Notes under the pieces: model-generated
The model's input: only the letters and a program-made list of their open reading frames with translations
Told to the model about the DNA's origin: nothing
Database searches by the model: none
Assembly (NCBI GenBank): GCA_003584005.1
Contig: QXHL01000001.1
Span: forward strand, 62,001 to 126,000
DNA length: 64,000 nucleotides
Reading direction: 5' to 3'
From: Alicyclobacillaceae bacterium I2511
GTDB taxonomy: Bacteria; Bacillota; Bacilli; Alicyclobacillales; Alicyclobacillaceae
Made by a program: the position numbers and the translations under genes
In this document: in pieces, positions 1-8,551 of the stretch
Position numbering within the stretch: the stretch's first letter is position 1
Layout: each line of letters starts with the position of its first letter

Positions 1-1194
1 CACAGCAGGTTGCAGCTCATAGCGAGTTACTGAAGGCCCTCGACTAATTTCCAAGACCTTGGCGTGAACCCCAAAACTCTCCAGGGTGTTTTCTAGTTTT
101 CGTGCATTTTCCTGTGCATTACGGTGATTAAAGCCACCCTTGAGGGGTTTGGGCAATGTGAACAAACGAAGCGGGGGTAACTGATAGTTTTCGTCATGTA
201 TAGGGGGTCCCACCGAGTAATTGCGCAGCGATGTTTCATTGCTTTCACCCTGGTGTTTGTTAACTGCACCTGGCTGTATCGCCTTTCGTTCAGGAAAGCG
301 CATCACTAACTTGCCATCCACTTGCTGCAGCTTGAGTGCTCCACTTTCCCCTTCGATGTGAGACGTGGACACAGCAGCCAAAGGCCTGACCCGAGTGGAA
401 AAGTCATGGACCACCGGAGGGGACAACTTTTCCTCCAAAACTTCGCCTTCAATCACAAGTCCATTCCCAGGACTGGAGTAACGGCCATCGGCCACAGTCG
501 ATGGATCGTCTTCCTTTGAAGAGGGATGTGAGTGCAAGTGTTCTTGATCTTTTATGCTTTCAGACCGAAATAAAACCTCGACATACTGTTGACTTCCTCG
601 CCACACCGCCTCAAGCCGTTTTTCCATCCAGCGAGACCCCTTTTGTACTGTAACAACCAAAGAACGTTGCAATACTAGGAGAATGCCTACCAGCGCACCG
701 ACAGAGAGAATAAGTAGGGCACCGAGCGTAGAAAATAGGGAGTAGAGCAGTGAAAACACGGCATATCCCACCAACCCCCCCCCAGCTGGGGGGGGGGATT
801 GAACAGCTGAACCCGTTGCCATCATATCCTGCAACACCCGCATCGCGGCGAGAGTAGCAGACCAAAGAGGGACTTGATTGTTTGGGTAGAATTGATTCAT
901 ATATTGAAAAAAATCAAATTCCATAAATGTAAGCCATACAATCAGCAACACCAGCAATCCCATATGCCGAGTAGTCCAGACAAAGGGTCCCCGTCGAATC
1001 ATTACAACAACTGCAGCATATCCAAGAAAGATGGGAATTAAAAAGCTCCAAGAACCTGCCAAATAAATAAAAGAAATATCTAAATACCGCCCAACTAGCC
1101 CTAATTTTCCCAGTGCCAAGGCGCATAGTGTGAGCATCGCCAATCCAATCAATTCATACTGTAAAATGGGTTCTCTGTGTTGCTTTCTTCCCAT
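1..1194 (-). CDS. ftsK: DNA translocase FtsK/SpoIIIE, N-terminal part (gene runs off the left edge)
   Basis: 398 codons are open without interruption from the ATG at 1194 to the window edge. The protein begins [10 protein letters not shown] and has hydrophobic membrane segments near residues 15-33, 42-65, 79-91 and 141-176. A hydrophilic acidic linker follows, and from about residue 376 ([16 protein letters not shown]) comes the start of the conserved alpha domain. The RecA-like motor and gamma domain lie outside the window. FtsK/SpoIIIE pumps chromosomal DNA through the division or sporulation septum. It follows tepA-ylzJ, as spoIIIE does in B. subtilis, which favours the sporulation translocase. 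A sigma-A promoter lies just upstream. The linker between the third and fourth membrane segments is encoded by adjoining poly-G and poly-C tracts. Confidence 0.93.
   Translation of the reverse strand, partial: MGRKQHREPILQYELIGLAMLTLCALALGKLGLVGRYLDISFIYLAGSWSFLIPIFLGYAAVVVMIRRGPFVWTTRHMGLLVLLIVWLTFMEFDFFQYMNQFYPNNQVPLWSATLAAMRVLQDMMATGSAVQSPPPAGGGLVGYAVFSLLYSLFSTLGALLILSVGALVGILLVLQRSLVVTVQKGSRWMEKRLEAVWRGSQQYVEVLFRSESIKDQEHLHSHPSSKEDDPSTVADGRYSSPGNGLVIEGEVLEEKLSPPVVHDFSTRVRPLAAVSTSHIEGESGALKLQQVDGKLVMRFPERKAIQPGAVNKHQGESNETSLRNYSVGPPIHDENYQLPPLRLFTLPKPLKGGFNHRNAQENARKLENTLESFGVHAKVLEISRGPSVTRYELQPAV
775..797. repeat. Paired C9/G10 homopolymer tracts inside ftsK
   Basis: Nine C residues (775-783), AGCT, then ten G residues (788-797) form a small GC-only inverted repeat in the coding sequence. 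On the coding strand it encodes the Pro-Pro-Pro-Ala-Gly-Gly-Gly linker near residues 134-140. Slippage in either tract would shift the frame. Confidence 0.9.
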
Positions 1195-1228
1195 GCCACG
1201 CCTCCACAGTTTGACCCTTACTCGGATG

Positions 1229-1244
1229 GGCGGTCGAGACCGCC
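1229..1244. promoter_or_regulatory. 16-bp palindrome in the ftsK leader
   Basis: GGCGGTC-GA-GACCGCC is a perfect inverted repeat with a 2-base centre. It starts 7 bases downstream of the ftsK -10 box, so it overlaps the expected transcription start. It could be a repressor operator or a 5' hairpin. The regulator is unknown. Confidence 0.45.
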
Positions 1245-1251
1245 TTCTCCT

Positions 1252-1281
1252 ATTATAGATGCGTGTCCGAAAAGTGTTCAA
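1252..1281 (-). promoter_or_regulatory. Sigma-A promoter of ftsK
   Basis: On the minus strand, TTGAAC (1276-1281) and a perfect TATAAT (1252-1257) are separated by 18 bases, 58 bases upstream of the ftsK ATG. This implies that ftsK can be transcribed independently of tepA-ylzJ. Confidence 0.7.
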
Positions 1282-1308
1282 GCAAGTTGGACCCATAGAT
1301 TGTGTGAA

Positions 1309-1533
1309 TCAGCGATGTTCGTATAGATGAATCAGAGTTCCAGGCTGCCATTCTTTGCGCAGATAGTCTTGTGGATTTGGACTGATAAGACGTTCCATTT
1401 TGGCCATTCCATTTTGTTCCGGAGACACCAGCATTGTGACTCCGCCCCTCTGAACTTCCACCAGGGTAGGTGGTTGTTCATAAAAATTTGTATAAACAAG
1501 TTCTGTTGGCACAATGCTCCACAAAAGGCTCAT
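1309..1533 (-). CDS. ylzJ: YlzJ-like protein
   Basis: A small protein of 74 residues with no established biochemical function, between tepA and ftsK/spoIIIE as ylzJ is in B. subtilis. It shows the family pattern: an N-terminal LWSIVPTELV segment, a central GGVTMLVSP strand and a C-terminal QDYLRKEWQPGT segment. I chose the ATG at 1533 because AGAAGGGG stands 7 bases before it. An in-frame TTG at 1572 that overlaps the tepA stop would add 13 residues but has a poorer ribosome site. It has no signal peptide or membrane segment, so it is probably cytoplasmic. Identity rests on position and length as much as on sequence. Confidence 0.7.
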   Translation of the reverse strand: MSLLWSIVPTELVYTNFYEQPPTLVEVQRGGVTMLVSPEQNGMAKMERLISPNPQDYLRKEWQPGTLIHLYEHR

Positions 1534-1568
1534 TGGGATACCCCTTCTTTCTGAAACATCAACGGACT

Positions 1569-2291
1569 TCAATGCTTCGCAATCAAGCTTTGTAACTTCG
1601 CCATGGCTTCTCCAAGGCCACCCACTTGATCTGCCAATCCATAATCTACCGCATCGCGGCCGACAACGGTGGTTCCAATGTCTCGCGCCATCTCCCCCGT
1701 ATTGAGCATCAAGTTGCGAAAGACCCCCTCACTGACTCGCGAATGGCTCACGACAAAACGAGTCACACGTTCCTGCATCCGTTCCAAATACTCAAAGGAT
1801 TGGGGGACCCCAATGACCAACCCCGTTAAACGAATGGGGTGAATCGTCATGGACGCAGTTTCAGTAATAAAGGTGTAATCAGAACTGACCGCAATGGGTA
1901 CCCCAATCGAGTGCCCCCCCCCCAAAACCAAAGAAACGGTGGGTTTACTTAAACTTGCTACCATTTCCGCAATGGCTAGGCCAGCCTCCACGTCCCCTCC
2001 CACAGTGTTGAGAATTAACAGCAGTCCCTCAATACTGTTGTTTTGTTCCACTGCAACCAATTGGGGAATCACGTGTTCATACTTCGTAGTTTTATTTTGT
2101 GGCGGCAAAATAATATGCCCTTCAATTTGGCCAATAATGGACAAACAAAACAGGTTTGAATCGGTCACCTGTGCAGGAGATGTCTCCCCCAGTTCTTTCA
2201 AACTTTCTACAATATTGCCCTGTTCACTGACCTCTTCTGGAATTTCTTGATAATTCACCATACCCCAGGGAACCAGACAACCATCCATCAT
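1569..2291 (-). CDS. tepA: ClpP-like serine peptidase TepA (translocation-enhancing)
   Basis: TepA is a member of the ClpP/crotonase fold family. In B. subtilis it has been linked to protein export and signal-peptide handling. Here the product has 240 residues from ATG 2291, which has GAGGGG 8 bases before it; a GTG at 2300 would add three residues. The nucleophile motif GGGHSIG puts the serine at residue 128, and the histidine lies in MTIHPIR at residue 151. Both catalytic positions are therefore present. There is no signal peptide; the family is cytoplasmic. It is followed directly by ylzJ. Ten consecutive G residues on the coding strand encode the glycine loop just before the catalytic serine. 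Confidence 0.88.
   Translation of the reverse strand: MMDGCLVPWGMVNYQEIPEEVSEQGNIVESLKELGETSPAQVTDSNLFCLSIIGQIEGHIILPPQNKTTKYEHVIPQLVAVEQNNSIEGLLLILNTVGGDVEAGLAIAEMVASLSKPTVSLVLGGGHSIGVPIAVSSDYTFITETASMTIHPIRLTGLVIGVPQSFEYLERMQERVTRFVVSHSRVSEGVFRNLMLNTGEMARDIGTTVVGRDAVDYGLADQVGGLGEAMAKLQSLIAKH
1914..1923. repeat. C10 (coding-strand G10) tract in tepA
   Basis: Ten consecutive C residues on the plus strand correspond to G10 in the tepA coding strand, encoding the Gly-Gly-Gly that precedes the His-Ser of the active-site loop. A one-base slip would truncate the enzyme at its catalytic centre. Confidence 0.9.
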
Positions 2292-2461
2292 ACCAGACAC
2301 CCCTCATCTTACAGAAAAACCCCTTAACCCCTCAGATGATTCTTTTCTAGTATGGGATGTCGCTGTTCAAGCCATACGCGAGTTGCTTCTCCCCTCGCCT
2401 TAACAATCCGTACATCAAGAAAAATATATGGATTTTCTTACAAAGATGATTAAAAACACGA

Positions 2462-4120
2462 TTAAGCCTCCATAATGATGGGAAGAATCATCGGTCTGCG
2501 GCGGGTCTGCTCGTACAAAAATCTCCCCACAGATTCGCGCACCGCAGTTTTTAACGAAGACCACTCACTGATGTTGTCGGCGACCATACGCGTCAGTGTC
2601 GTTTCCACAATCTTTGTCGCCTGATCTAATAAGGCCTCAGACTCACGCACATAGACAAAACCTCGAGAAATAATATCCGGGCCAGACAAGACCGACCCCG
2701 TTTCCTTGGACAGCGTCACTACAACTACCAAAATCCCATCCTGAGACAGCAACTTACGATCTCGCAATACAATATTGCCAACGTCCCCAACACCCAACCC
2801 GTCAATCATGACAGTTCCGGCTGTGACCTTCCCGGAAATTTGTGCCTGTCCATTATTAAATTCCAAAACATCACCCAGGTCCAAAATGAAAATTTCTTCC
2901 TCCGACACTCCCATTGACTCAGCCAGCCCAGCGTGCACCCGCTGCATTCGAAACTCTCCGTGAACAGGTACAAAATATTTCGGACGTACCAAGTTCAACA
3001 TAAGTTTCAATTCTTCCTGACTGCCATGCCCAGAGACATGAACCCCACGATAAATGACATGTGCACCCGCACGAAATAACTGGTCAATCGTACGAAACAC
3101 ATACTTCTCATTTCCTGGTATGGGCGAACTCGCTAACACAACCGTATCTCCAGGTACAATTTCCACCTTTCGATGTGCACCACGAGCCATCCGTGTCAAA
3201 GCAGACATGGGCTCACCTTGACTTCCGGTTGACAGGATGACCACCCGTTCTGGCGGCAATTTACTGGCATCGTCCACATCCACAATCGTCGAAGCCCCCG
3301 CACTTAGATAGCCGAGTTCTAACGCAATTTGTGTATTGTTCACCATGCTTCGCCCAACCACTGCAACCTTGCGATCATAACGTTCGGCAGCTTCGATGAC
3401 TTCTTGAACACGGTGAATATTGGATGCAAAAGTGGCCAGAATGACTCTTCCCGTAGCATGACTGATAATGTCGTCAATCTTTTTCCCAACAATCTGCTCT
3501 GATGGTGTAAATCCTTCACGCTCTGCATTTGTGCTGTCGGCCACCAGCGCCAGCACACCCTTTTCACCATAGCCCGCCAGTTTCGACAACTCCGCGGGTC
3601 TTCCATCCACAGGTGTATGGTCAATTTTAAAATCTCCTGTATGGACAATCAATCCCTCAGGTGTATCAATAGCAAAACCACCCGTATCCGGAATACTGTG
3701 ATTCATGTAGAAAAACGATATTCGGAATACTCCTACCTGAATTGCACTATCCCCGTCGATCCGAATGAGCTTTACAGTGTCTAATAGGTTGTGTTCACGC
3801 AGTTTGTTTTCAATCAATCCGAGTGTCAGTCGCGTTGCATATACAGGAACATTTAATTCTCGCAGCACATAGGGCAGGCCCCCTATGTGATCTTCATGTC
3901 CGTGAGTTACAAAAATTCCTCGAACCTTCTCCTTGTTTTCCACTAAATATGAAATATCAGGTATTACAGCATCAATTCCCAGCATTTCTTCTTCTGGGAA
4001 TTTGATTCCCGCGTCTACAACAATGATGTCATCCCCATAACGGTATACAGTCATGTTTTTCCCAATTTCTCCAACGCCCCCTAGAGGGATGACCGACAGT
4101 TTAAAGTGTTTTTTAGCCAA
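2462..4120 (-). CDS. rnjB: Ribonuclease J (metallo-beta-lactamase fold exo/endoribonuclease)
   Basis: 552 residues, the usual RNase J length. The zinc-binding motif HGHEDH lies at residues 73-78, and the GDFKID and metallo-beta-lactamase/beta-CASP segments follow, including GSQGEPMSALTRMARG and HVSGHGSQEELK. RNase J degrades and processes mRNA and rRNA from the 5' end. The place between dapA and tepA matches B. subtilis ymfA (rnjB), so I use that symbol; sequence alone does not tell me whether it acts as RNase J1 or J2. The TTG start at 4120 follows GGAGGT at 6 bases. The gene has its own promoter and a leader of about 300 bases. Confidence 0.92.
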   Translation of the reverse strand: MAKKHFKLSVIPLGGVGEIGKNMTVYRYGDDIIVVDAGIKFPEEEMLGIDAVIPDISYLVENKEKVRGIFVTHGHEDHIGGLPYVLRELNVPVYATRLTLGLIENKLREHNLLDTVKLIRIDGDSAIQVGVFRISFFYMNHSIPDTGGFAIDTPEGLIVHTGDFKIDHTPVDGRPAELSKLAGYGEKGVLALVADSTNAEREGFTPSEQIVGKKIDDIISHATGRVILATFASNIHRVQEVIEAAERYDRKVAVVGRSMVNNTQIALELGYLSAGASTIVDVDDASKLPPERVVILSTGSQGEPMSALTRMARGAHRKVEIVPGDTVVLASSPIPGNEKYVFRTIDQLFRAGAHVIYRGVHVSGHGSQEELKLMLNLVRPKYFVPVHGEFRMQRVHAGLAESMGVSEEEIFILDLGDVLEFNNGQAQISGKVTAGTVMIDGLGVGDVGNIVLRDRKLLSQDGILVVVVTLSKETGSVLSGPDIISRGFVYVRESEALLDQATKIVETTLTRMVADNISEWSSLKTAVRESVGRFLYEQTRRRPMILPIIMEA

Positions 4121-4432
4121 AGCTGCACCTCCATCACATTAATTCAATAATTCAACGAAGTCGTATTTTGTACACGAAAGCCCGCATAGCCCACCTATTC
4201 CCTAGTGTCTTCCCCCTAGAGACAAATGAACAGACAACCCGCTCCCATGTCTGACGGTGCTGCCGAAACCTGTCAACCTCCTACCGTTGCGACAGCCATT
4301 TCTATTCCGCTTTTCAACCCGCCAAACCATCAGACTCATGGCCCGTATCACCCGTGCACAGACCAATGACCTGTTGTTCTCGTCCTGTGGTTGTGATTTG
4401 GTTTTCAAAGCCGCACCAGTCACTCGTGTTTT
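4121..4432 (-). other. Long 5' leader of the RNase J gene, no gene recognised
   Basis: About 305 transcribed bases separate the predicted start site (near 4426) from the TTG of RNase J. I see no match to a riboswitch, T-box, 6S RNA or other RNA family I can recognise. An 82-codon open frame on the same strand (4202-4450) has no usable ribosome site and odd composition, so I do not call it a gene. RNase J genes are autoregulated in some bacteria, which may explain a long leader; that is inference. Confidence 0.4.
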
Positions 4433-4461
4433 ATTATACTCACCCATCAAGATTCATACAA
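4433..4461 (-). promoter_or_regulatory. Sigma-A promoter of the RNase J gene
   Basis: TTGTAT (4456-4461), a 17-base spacer and a perfect TATAAT (4433-4438) on the minus strand. The -35 box starts where the T-rich tail of the dapA terminator ends, giving a compact terminator-promoter junction. Confidence 0.65.
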
Positions 4462-4504
4462 CAGTAAAAGACCCTACATCCCATAGACCAGGGATGTAGG
4501 GTCT
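4461..4504 (-). terminator. Rho-independent terminator of the dpaA-dpaB-asd-dapG-dapA operon
   Basis: A perfect 14-bp inverted repeat (AGACCCTACATCCC at 4469-4482 and its complement at 4491-4504) with an 8-base loop. On the minus strand it is followed by a CTTTTACTGTTGT tail. It sits 54 bases after the dapA stop codon. Confidence 0.85.
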
Positions 4505-4558
4505 CGAATATGGAATAGCCAGTGAGTCTGAATCGGTTATTTTCGGATATAGAACTAG

Positions 4559-5458
4559 TTATGTCAGCAATCCACTGGGTTGTTTACCGAGTATTTCTAA
4601 CTGTTGGCGAACTTCTAATTGCACCGCTTCTGGAGCCTCCACCAAAGGGAGCCGCACACCCCCTGCGGGTAAACCTAAATCCCGTAAACCTGATTTAAGG
4701 GGAGCCGGACTTGAACTATGAAACAGTGCCTCAAACAAGGGTAACAGTCGAGCAGACCATTTTGCGGCCAGGGTGACATCGCCACAAAGATAGGCTTCCA
4801 TCAACTGGGTTATTTCTGTGCCCACAAGATGTGAAGCCACGCTGACTACCCCATATCCACCTACCGCTAAGACGGGTAAGATAAGTTTGTCGTCACCACT
4901 GTAAAGAAACACATCGTCAGGCTTAAACGCTGCAATTTCCATAATTTGATTCATGTTTCCACTGGCTTCTTTAATAGCCACAATATTGGGCACCTGAGCC
5001 AAACGTAGCAAGGTGTTTACCTCAATATTTACACCACAACGGCTGGGAATGTTATAAACCATAATGGGCAGAGAAACAGCCTTTGCAATCGCTGTAAAGT
5101 GTGCATAGAGACCTTCCTGTGTAGGCTTGTTATAATAAGGTGACACCAACAGCAGCCCTTGGACCCCAAGCTTTTCCGCTTCCCTCGACAATTGAATGCT
5201 GTCTTCTGTCGCATTGGTTCCCGTACCTGCAAGGACTGGAACCCGACCGTCTGCATAGCGTAGTGTCAACTCAAACAAACGAAGTTTTTCTGCATGTGAT
5301 AAAACAGGCGACTCACCTGTCGTACCTGCAGCCACTATGGCAGTGGTTCCCGTTGTGATTAAATGATCTACCAGTCTCTGCAATCCGGCCCCATCCAGGC
5401 GTCCATCCTCCGTAAATGGCGTCGCCATGGCTGTCATCAACCGTCCGAAATCTATCAT
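4559..5458 (-). CDS. dapA: 4-hydroxy-tetrahydrodipicolinate synthase
   Basis: Condenses pyruvate with aspartate semialdehyde, the branch point towards lysine, diaminopimelate for the wall, and spore dipicolinate. The 299-residue product has the (beta/alpha)8 barrel signatures: GTTGES at 45-50, catalytic Tyr135 in MVYNIP, and Schiff-base Lys163 in IVAIKEASGN. The ATG at 5458 follows AGGAGTGGGGTG; a further 18 in-frame codons upstream belong to the intergenic stretch after dapG. It is the last gene of the dipicolinate/lysine operon and is followed by a strong terminator, so flux genes and the dipicolinate synthase genes are probably cotranscribed. Confidence 0.96.
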   Translation of the reverse strand: MIDFGRLMTAMATPFTEDGRLDGAGLQRLVDHLITTGTTAIVAAGTTGESPVLSHAEKLRLFELTLRYADGRVPVLAGTGTNATEDSIQLSREAEKLGVQGLLLVSPYYNKPTQEGLYAHFTAIAKAVSLPIMVYNIPSRCGVNIEVNTLLRLAQVPNIVAIKEASGNMNQIMEIAAFKPDDVFLYSGDDKLILPVLAVGGYGVVSVASHLVGTEITQLMEAYLCGDVTLAAKWSARLLPLFEALFHSSSPAPLKSGLRDLGLPAGGVRLPLVEAPEAVQLEVRQQLEILGKQPSGLLT

Positions 5459-5523
5459 TATTGACACCCCACTCCTGTTTTGCACGTATCCAAGTTTTTT
5501 AAGATTGTCCATTCGCGTCGTAC

Positions 5524-6732
5524 CTACAGCGGATTATCTAATTCAAAGGCTCGATGCAGCGCACGGACAGCCTTTTCCATTTGTTCTCCATGCACAAGAC
5601 ACCAAATTGTTGTGTGAGAATCAGCGGATTGAAGAATTTCAATGTCTTCGTTCTGCAATGATTCTACAATTTTCGCCATAATCCCGGGTACTCCAGCAAT
5701 TCCCGCACCTACTGCAGCAACTTTGGCACAATTCTCCACAAGCTGGGGCTGTATCCCCTTGTCTTGAATAAGTTGTGTCGCCTTTTGGCTGTCCTTCCCA
5801 AGCACGGTATAAGTAACCCGCTCTGTTCCGACTGAAATAAAGTCAACACTAATGGCGTGTTCAGCCATTAAGGCAAACACGTTTATGCCCCTCAGTTCTT
5901 CTTGACGCACGGAAATTTGAGAGACAGGTGCCGTCTGCGTGACTCCTGTCAGAAATCGGTCTGCCACCGTGGCGGTCTCCAGAACCGACGTGGTACTGGT
6001 GACCAATGTACCCTCATCCATGGACTGAGTGCTACGCACTCGAATAGGAACATTTTTTTGCATCGCAATCTCCACAGCTCGTGGATGAATCACCTTCGCA
6101 CCTTGATAGGCTAGATTGCAAATCTCTGTGTATGTCACACGTTTTAACTTGCGAGCTTCGTCGACAATTTTCGGATCGGCCGTCATAATTCCATCCACAT
6201 CCGTAAAAATGTCCACCCGTTGAGCATTCAGTGCTACCGCGAGTGCGGTAGCCGTGGTATCACTGCCACCGCGACCCAAGGTGGTAACATCTCCAGTTTC
6301 ATTAACCCCTTGAAATCCCATGACCACTACAACTCGCCCTTTTTCCAATTCAGAAATAATCCGTTGCGGCCGAATCTCTAAAATACGCGCATCGCCAAAC
6401 CTGTCACTGGTGTAAATGCCAGCCTGCCCACCGCTGAGCACCGTCACAGCATGGCCATAGCTTCGTAGTGTTCCGGCAAACACCACGGCGGACAAGGCTT
6501 CCCCACAACTCATCAAAATATCCTTATCCCGGAGACTTTCTCCGTCCTCAGAACGCAAAAGTTCCAGGAGGGTGTCCGTAGCATACGGGTCCCCTCTGCG
6601 CCCCATGGCTGATACCACCACCACAACCTGATACCCCTGGCTGAGTGCAGATTCCACATGCAAAACGGCCGCTGCACGGATCTCTTGATTTGCGACCGAC
6701 GTGCCGCCAAACTTTTGCACCAAAATTTGCAT
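5524..6732 (-). CDS. dapG: Aspartate kinase (DapG type)
   Basis: Phosphorylates aspartate, the first step of the lysine/DAP/dipicolinate pathway. The 402-residue protein has the kinase motif KFGGTSVAN at 7-15 and TLGRGGSDTTA at 151-161. Two C-terminal ACT domains occupy roughly 270-400 and normally bind the feedback amino acid. In B. subtilis the aspartokinase in this operon (DapG) is the meso-DAP-sensitive, monofunctional isozyme; the same feedback is inferred here from position. The ATG at 6732 follows GAAGG at short distance. asd lies upstream and dapA downstream, in biosynthetic order. Confidence 0.94.
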   Translation of the reverse strand: MQILVQKFGGTSVANQEIRAAAVLHVESALSQGYQVVVVVSAMGRRGDPYATDTLLELLRSEDGESLRDKDILMSCGEALSAVVFAGTLRSYGHAVTVLSGGQAGIYTSDRFGDARILEIRPQRIISELEKGRVVVVMGFQGVNETGDVTTLGRGGSDTTATALAVALNAQRVDIFTDVDGIMTADPKIVDEARKLKRVTYTEICNLAYQGAKVIHPRAVEIAMQKNVPIRVRSTQSMDEGTLVTSTTSVLETATVADRFLTGVTQTAPVSQISVRQEELRGINVFALMAEHAISVDFISVGTERVTYTVLGKDSQKATQLIQDKGIQPQLVENCAKVAAVGAGIAGVPGIMAKIVESLQNEDIEILQSADSHTTIWCLVHGEQMEKAVRALHRAFELDNPL

Positions 6733-6805
6733 GATACCTTCTCCCTACTCCCAGTTCGTTCCCGTACCATTCGTCTGCAAACACTGACCTATACAGAATT
6801 CCTCT

Positions 6806-7834
6806 TCAGTTTCCTGCCTGGTCCACCAACAACTCGGCAATCTGCACGGCGTTCCAAGCAGCACCCTTGAGAAGGTTGTCAGCTACAACAAACATCCAAA
6901 CTGTTTGATTGTCGACCAAATCCTGACGAATTCTCCCTACATAAGTATCCCCAGTTCCTTCCGCCATTTTTGGGTGGGGATACAAAGCGTGTAGCGGGTC
7001 ATCCACAACCACCACACCCAAAGCCTCCTGTAACCGAGTCCGCACCTGCTGTGCACTCACCCTTTCAGCAAAGCGAACAGAAACCACCTCAGAATGCCCA
7101 TATACAACAGGCACTCGTACGGCTGTTGGGCTCACGTGCAGTTTGGGCTGACCAAGGATTTTACGAGATTCATGAACTAACTTCATTTCTTCTTTGGTAT
7201 ATCCGTTTTCTAAGAACACATCACATTGTGGCAAAACATTGAAAGCCATAGGGTAATGCACCTCGCCGTCCGCTACCGGAAAGAGCGTTGTCCCTTTGCC
7301 AAAATTGGCAGTTTCCCGCTGCAAAGCATCGATACCCTTTTGTCCCATGCCACTGACAGCCTGATATGTCGTCACGGACACGTGTTCAATGCCAAACTGT
7401 GCAAGTGGATTTAGAGCGACCACCAACTGAATTGTGGAGCAGTTAGGATTTGCAATGATTCCTTTGTGGTCCAATACGGCTCTGGGATTCACTTCAGGAA
7501 CCACCAAAGGCACCTGTGGATCCATACGAAAAGCGGAACTGTTGTCCACAACAACACACCCCTTTGTTACAGCCAAGGGGGCATACATTTGGCTTGCAGA
7601 CGCCCCTGCGCTGAACAAAGCAATGTCCACTTCCTCAAAATCCGACTCTTCAACAGCTCGCACTGCTATTTTTTGTCCCCGGAACTCTAGCATCTGACCC
7701 GCCGATTTAGGGCTGGCCAATAGACGAAGTTCCCCCACAGGAAAATTTCTGCGTTCCAATGTGGATAACATGGCTCGACCAACGGCGCCCGTTGCGCCTA
7801 ACACTGCGACAGTATACCGGTCCTTACGATTCAT
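6806..7834 (-). CDS. asd: Aspartate-semialdehyde dehydrogenase
   Basis: Reduces aspartyl phosphate to the semialdehyde using NADPH. The 342-residue product starts at ATG 7834, preceded by GAAAGGAA. An N-terminal extension of 28 codons is open but would overlap dpaB and lacks a good ribosome site. The nucleotide-binding loop GATGAVG is at residues 13-19 and the catalytic Cys132 lies in NPNCSTIQL. It sits between dpaB and dapG and supplies the substrate of DapA. Confidence 0.95.
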   Translation of the reverse strand: MNRKDRYTVAVLGATGAVGRAMLSTLERRNFPVGELRLLASPKSAGQMLEFRGQKIAVRAVEESDFEEVDIALFSAGASASQMYAPLAVTKGCVVVDNSSAFRMDPQVPLVVPEVNPRAVLDHKGIIANPNCSTIQLVVALNPLAQFGIEHVSVTTYQAVSGMGQKGIDALQRETANFGKGTTLFPVADGEVHYPMAFNVLPQCDVFLENGYTKEEMKLVHESRKILGQPKLHVSPTAVRVPVVYGHSEVVSVRFAERVSAQQVRTRLQEALGVVVVDDPLHALYPHPKMAEGTGDTYVGRIRQDLVDNQTVWMFVVADNLLKGAAWNAVQIAELLVDQAGN

Positions 7835-7896
7835 TTCCTTTCTCCTTTGCGAAAAATACTGCCCTACGCTTGGCCGCTTATGTGGATGCGTGTGAA

Positions 7897-8508
7897 TTAT
7901 GGCCTGGCGTCGCGCCAACGTTCAACCAGTAGCGGCTGAAGCTGCCGTTTCTCCAACGCTGCCACACACGTATCTGGAATTAGCTGCATCAGGGATACTA
8001 ACGAGTTCATTTTAACATGGGGTGAATCCTGCCCAAACGGTACAAAAAAAATATTTTTTGTATTCATTAACTTAGCGATATTATATAGGTTTAAACCCAG
8101 GCCGTCATTAGTCGATACTGCCAGAACCACTGGGCGGTCATTGCGCAGGGTAGATTTAGCAGCCATCAATACTGCTGAATCTGTAGCTGCATTGGCCAAG
8201 CGGCTTAAACTGTTTCCCGTACAAGGAGCAATCAACAAACAATCCAGACGTTTTGAGGGTCCCAAGGGTTCTGCCTCAGGAAGCGTGGTGATGGCCTGGC
8301 GTCCTGTCACTGCCTCGATTTTTTCTGCCCACACACCTGCTTCACCAAAACGCGTCGAAACATCTAACACGGTATGAGAAAAAATCGGTATCACTTCTGC
8401 GCCCATCTGCACTAAATTTACGATTTCTGGGTAAACTTCTGCGTAGGTACAGTGTGAACCGGTAACAGCAAAACCGATGTTTTTACCTTTTAATTCCAAT
8501 TTATTCAT
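7897..8508 (-). CDS. dpaB: Dipicolinate synthase subunit B
   Basis: The flavoprotein-like subunit of dipicolinate synthase (SpoVFB). Together with DpaA it converts a DapA/DapB-pathway intermediate into dipicolinic acid, the calcium chelator of the spore core, in the mother cell. The 203-residue product shows GFAVTGSHCTY near residue 12 and LIAPCTGNSLSRLANAATD, the flavoprotein-fold loops of the family. The ATG at 8508 has GGGG directly before it; a TTG three codons later (8499) has better spacing to the same GGGG, so the exact start is open. It follows dpaA closely and is expected to be made late in sporulation. Confidence 0.93.
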   Translation of the reverse strand: MNKLELKGKNIGFAVTGSHCTYAEVYPEIVNLVQMGAEVIPIFSHTVLDVSTRFGEAGVWAEKIEAVTGRQAITTLPEAEPLGPSKRLDCLLIAPCTGNSLSRLANAATDSAVLMAAKSTLRNDRPVVLAVSTNDGLGLNLYNIAKLMNTKNIFFVPFGQDSPHVKMNSLVSLMQLIPDTCVAALEKRQLQPLLVERWRDARP

Positions 8509-8551
8509 CCCCTGTCACGTTCAAAGGATTCTTATTTTCCCATCTATTTCA

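Noticed and set aside
1-1194. Apparent breakage of ftsK by short open frames (611-865, 914-1126)
   Set aside because: Reading the minus strand in the third frame gives one uninterrupted 398-codon frame; the short frames are shadows.
4202-4450. 82-codon frame in the RNase J leader
   Set aside because: No Shine-Dalgarno sequence, Arg/Gly-rich composition without family resemblance, and it covers the promoter region.
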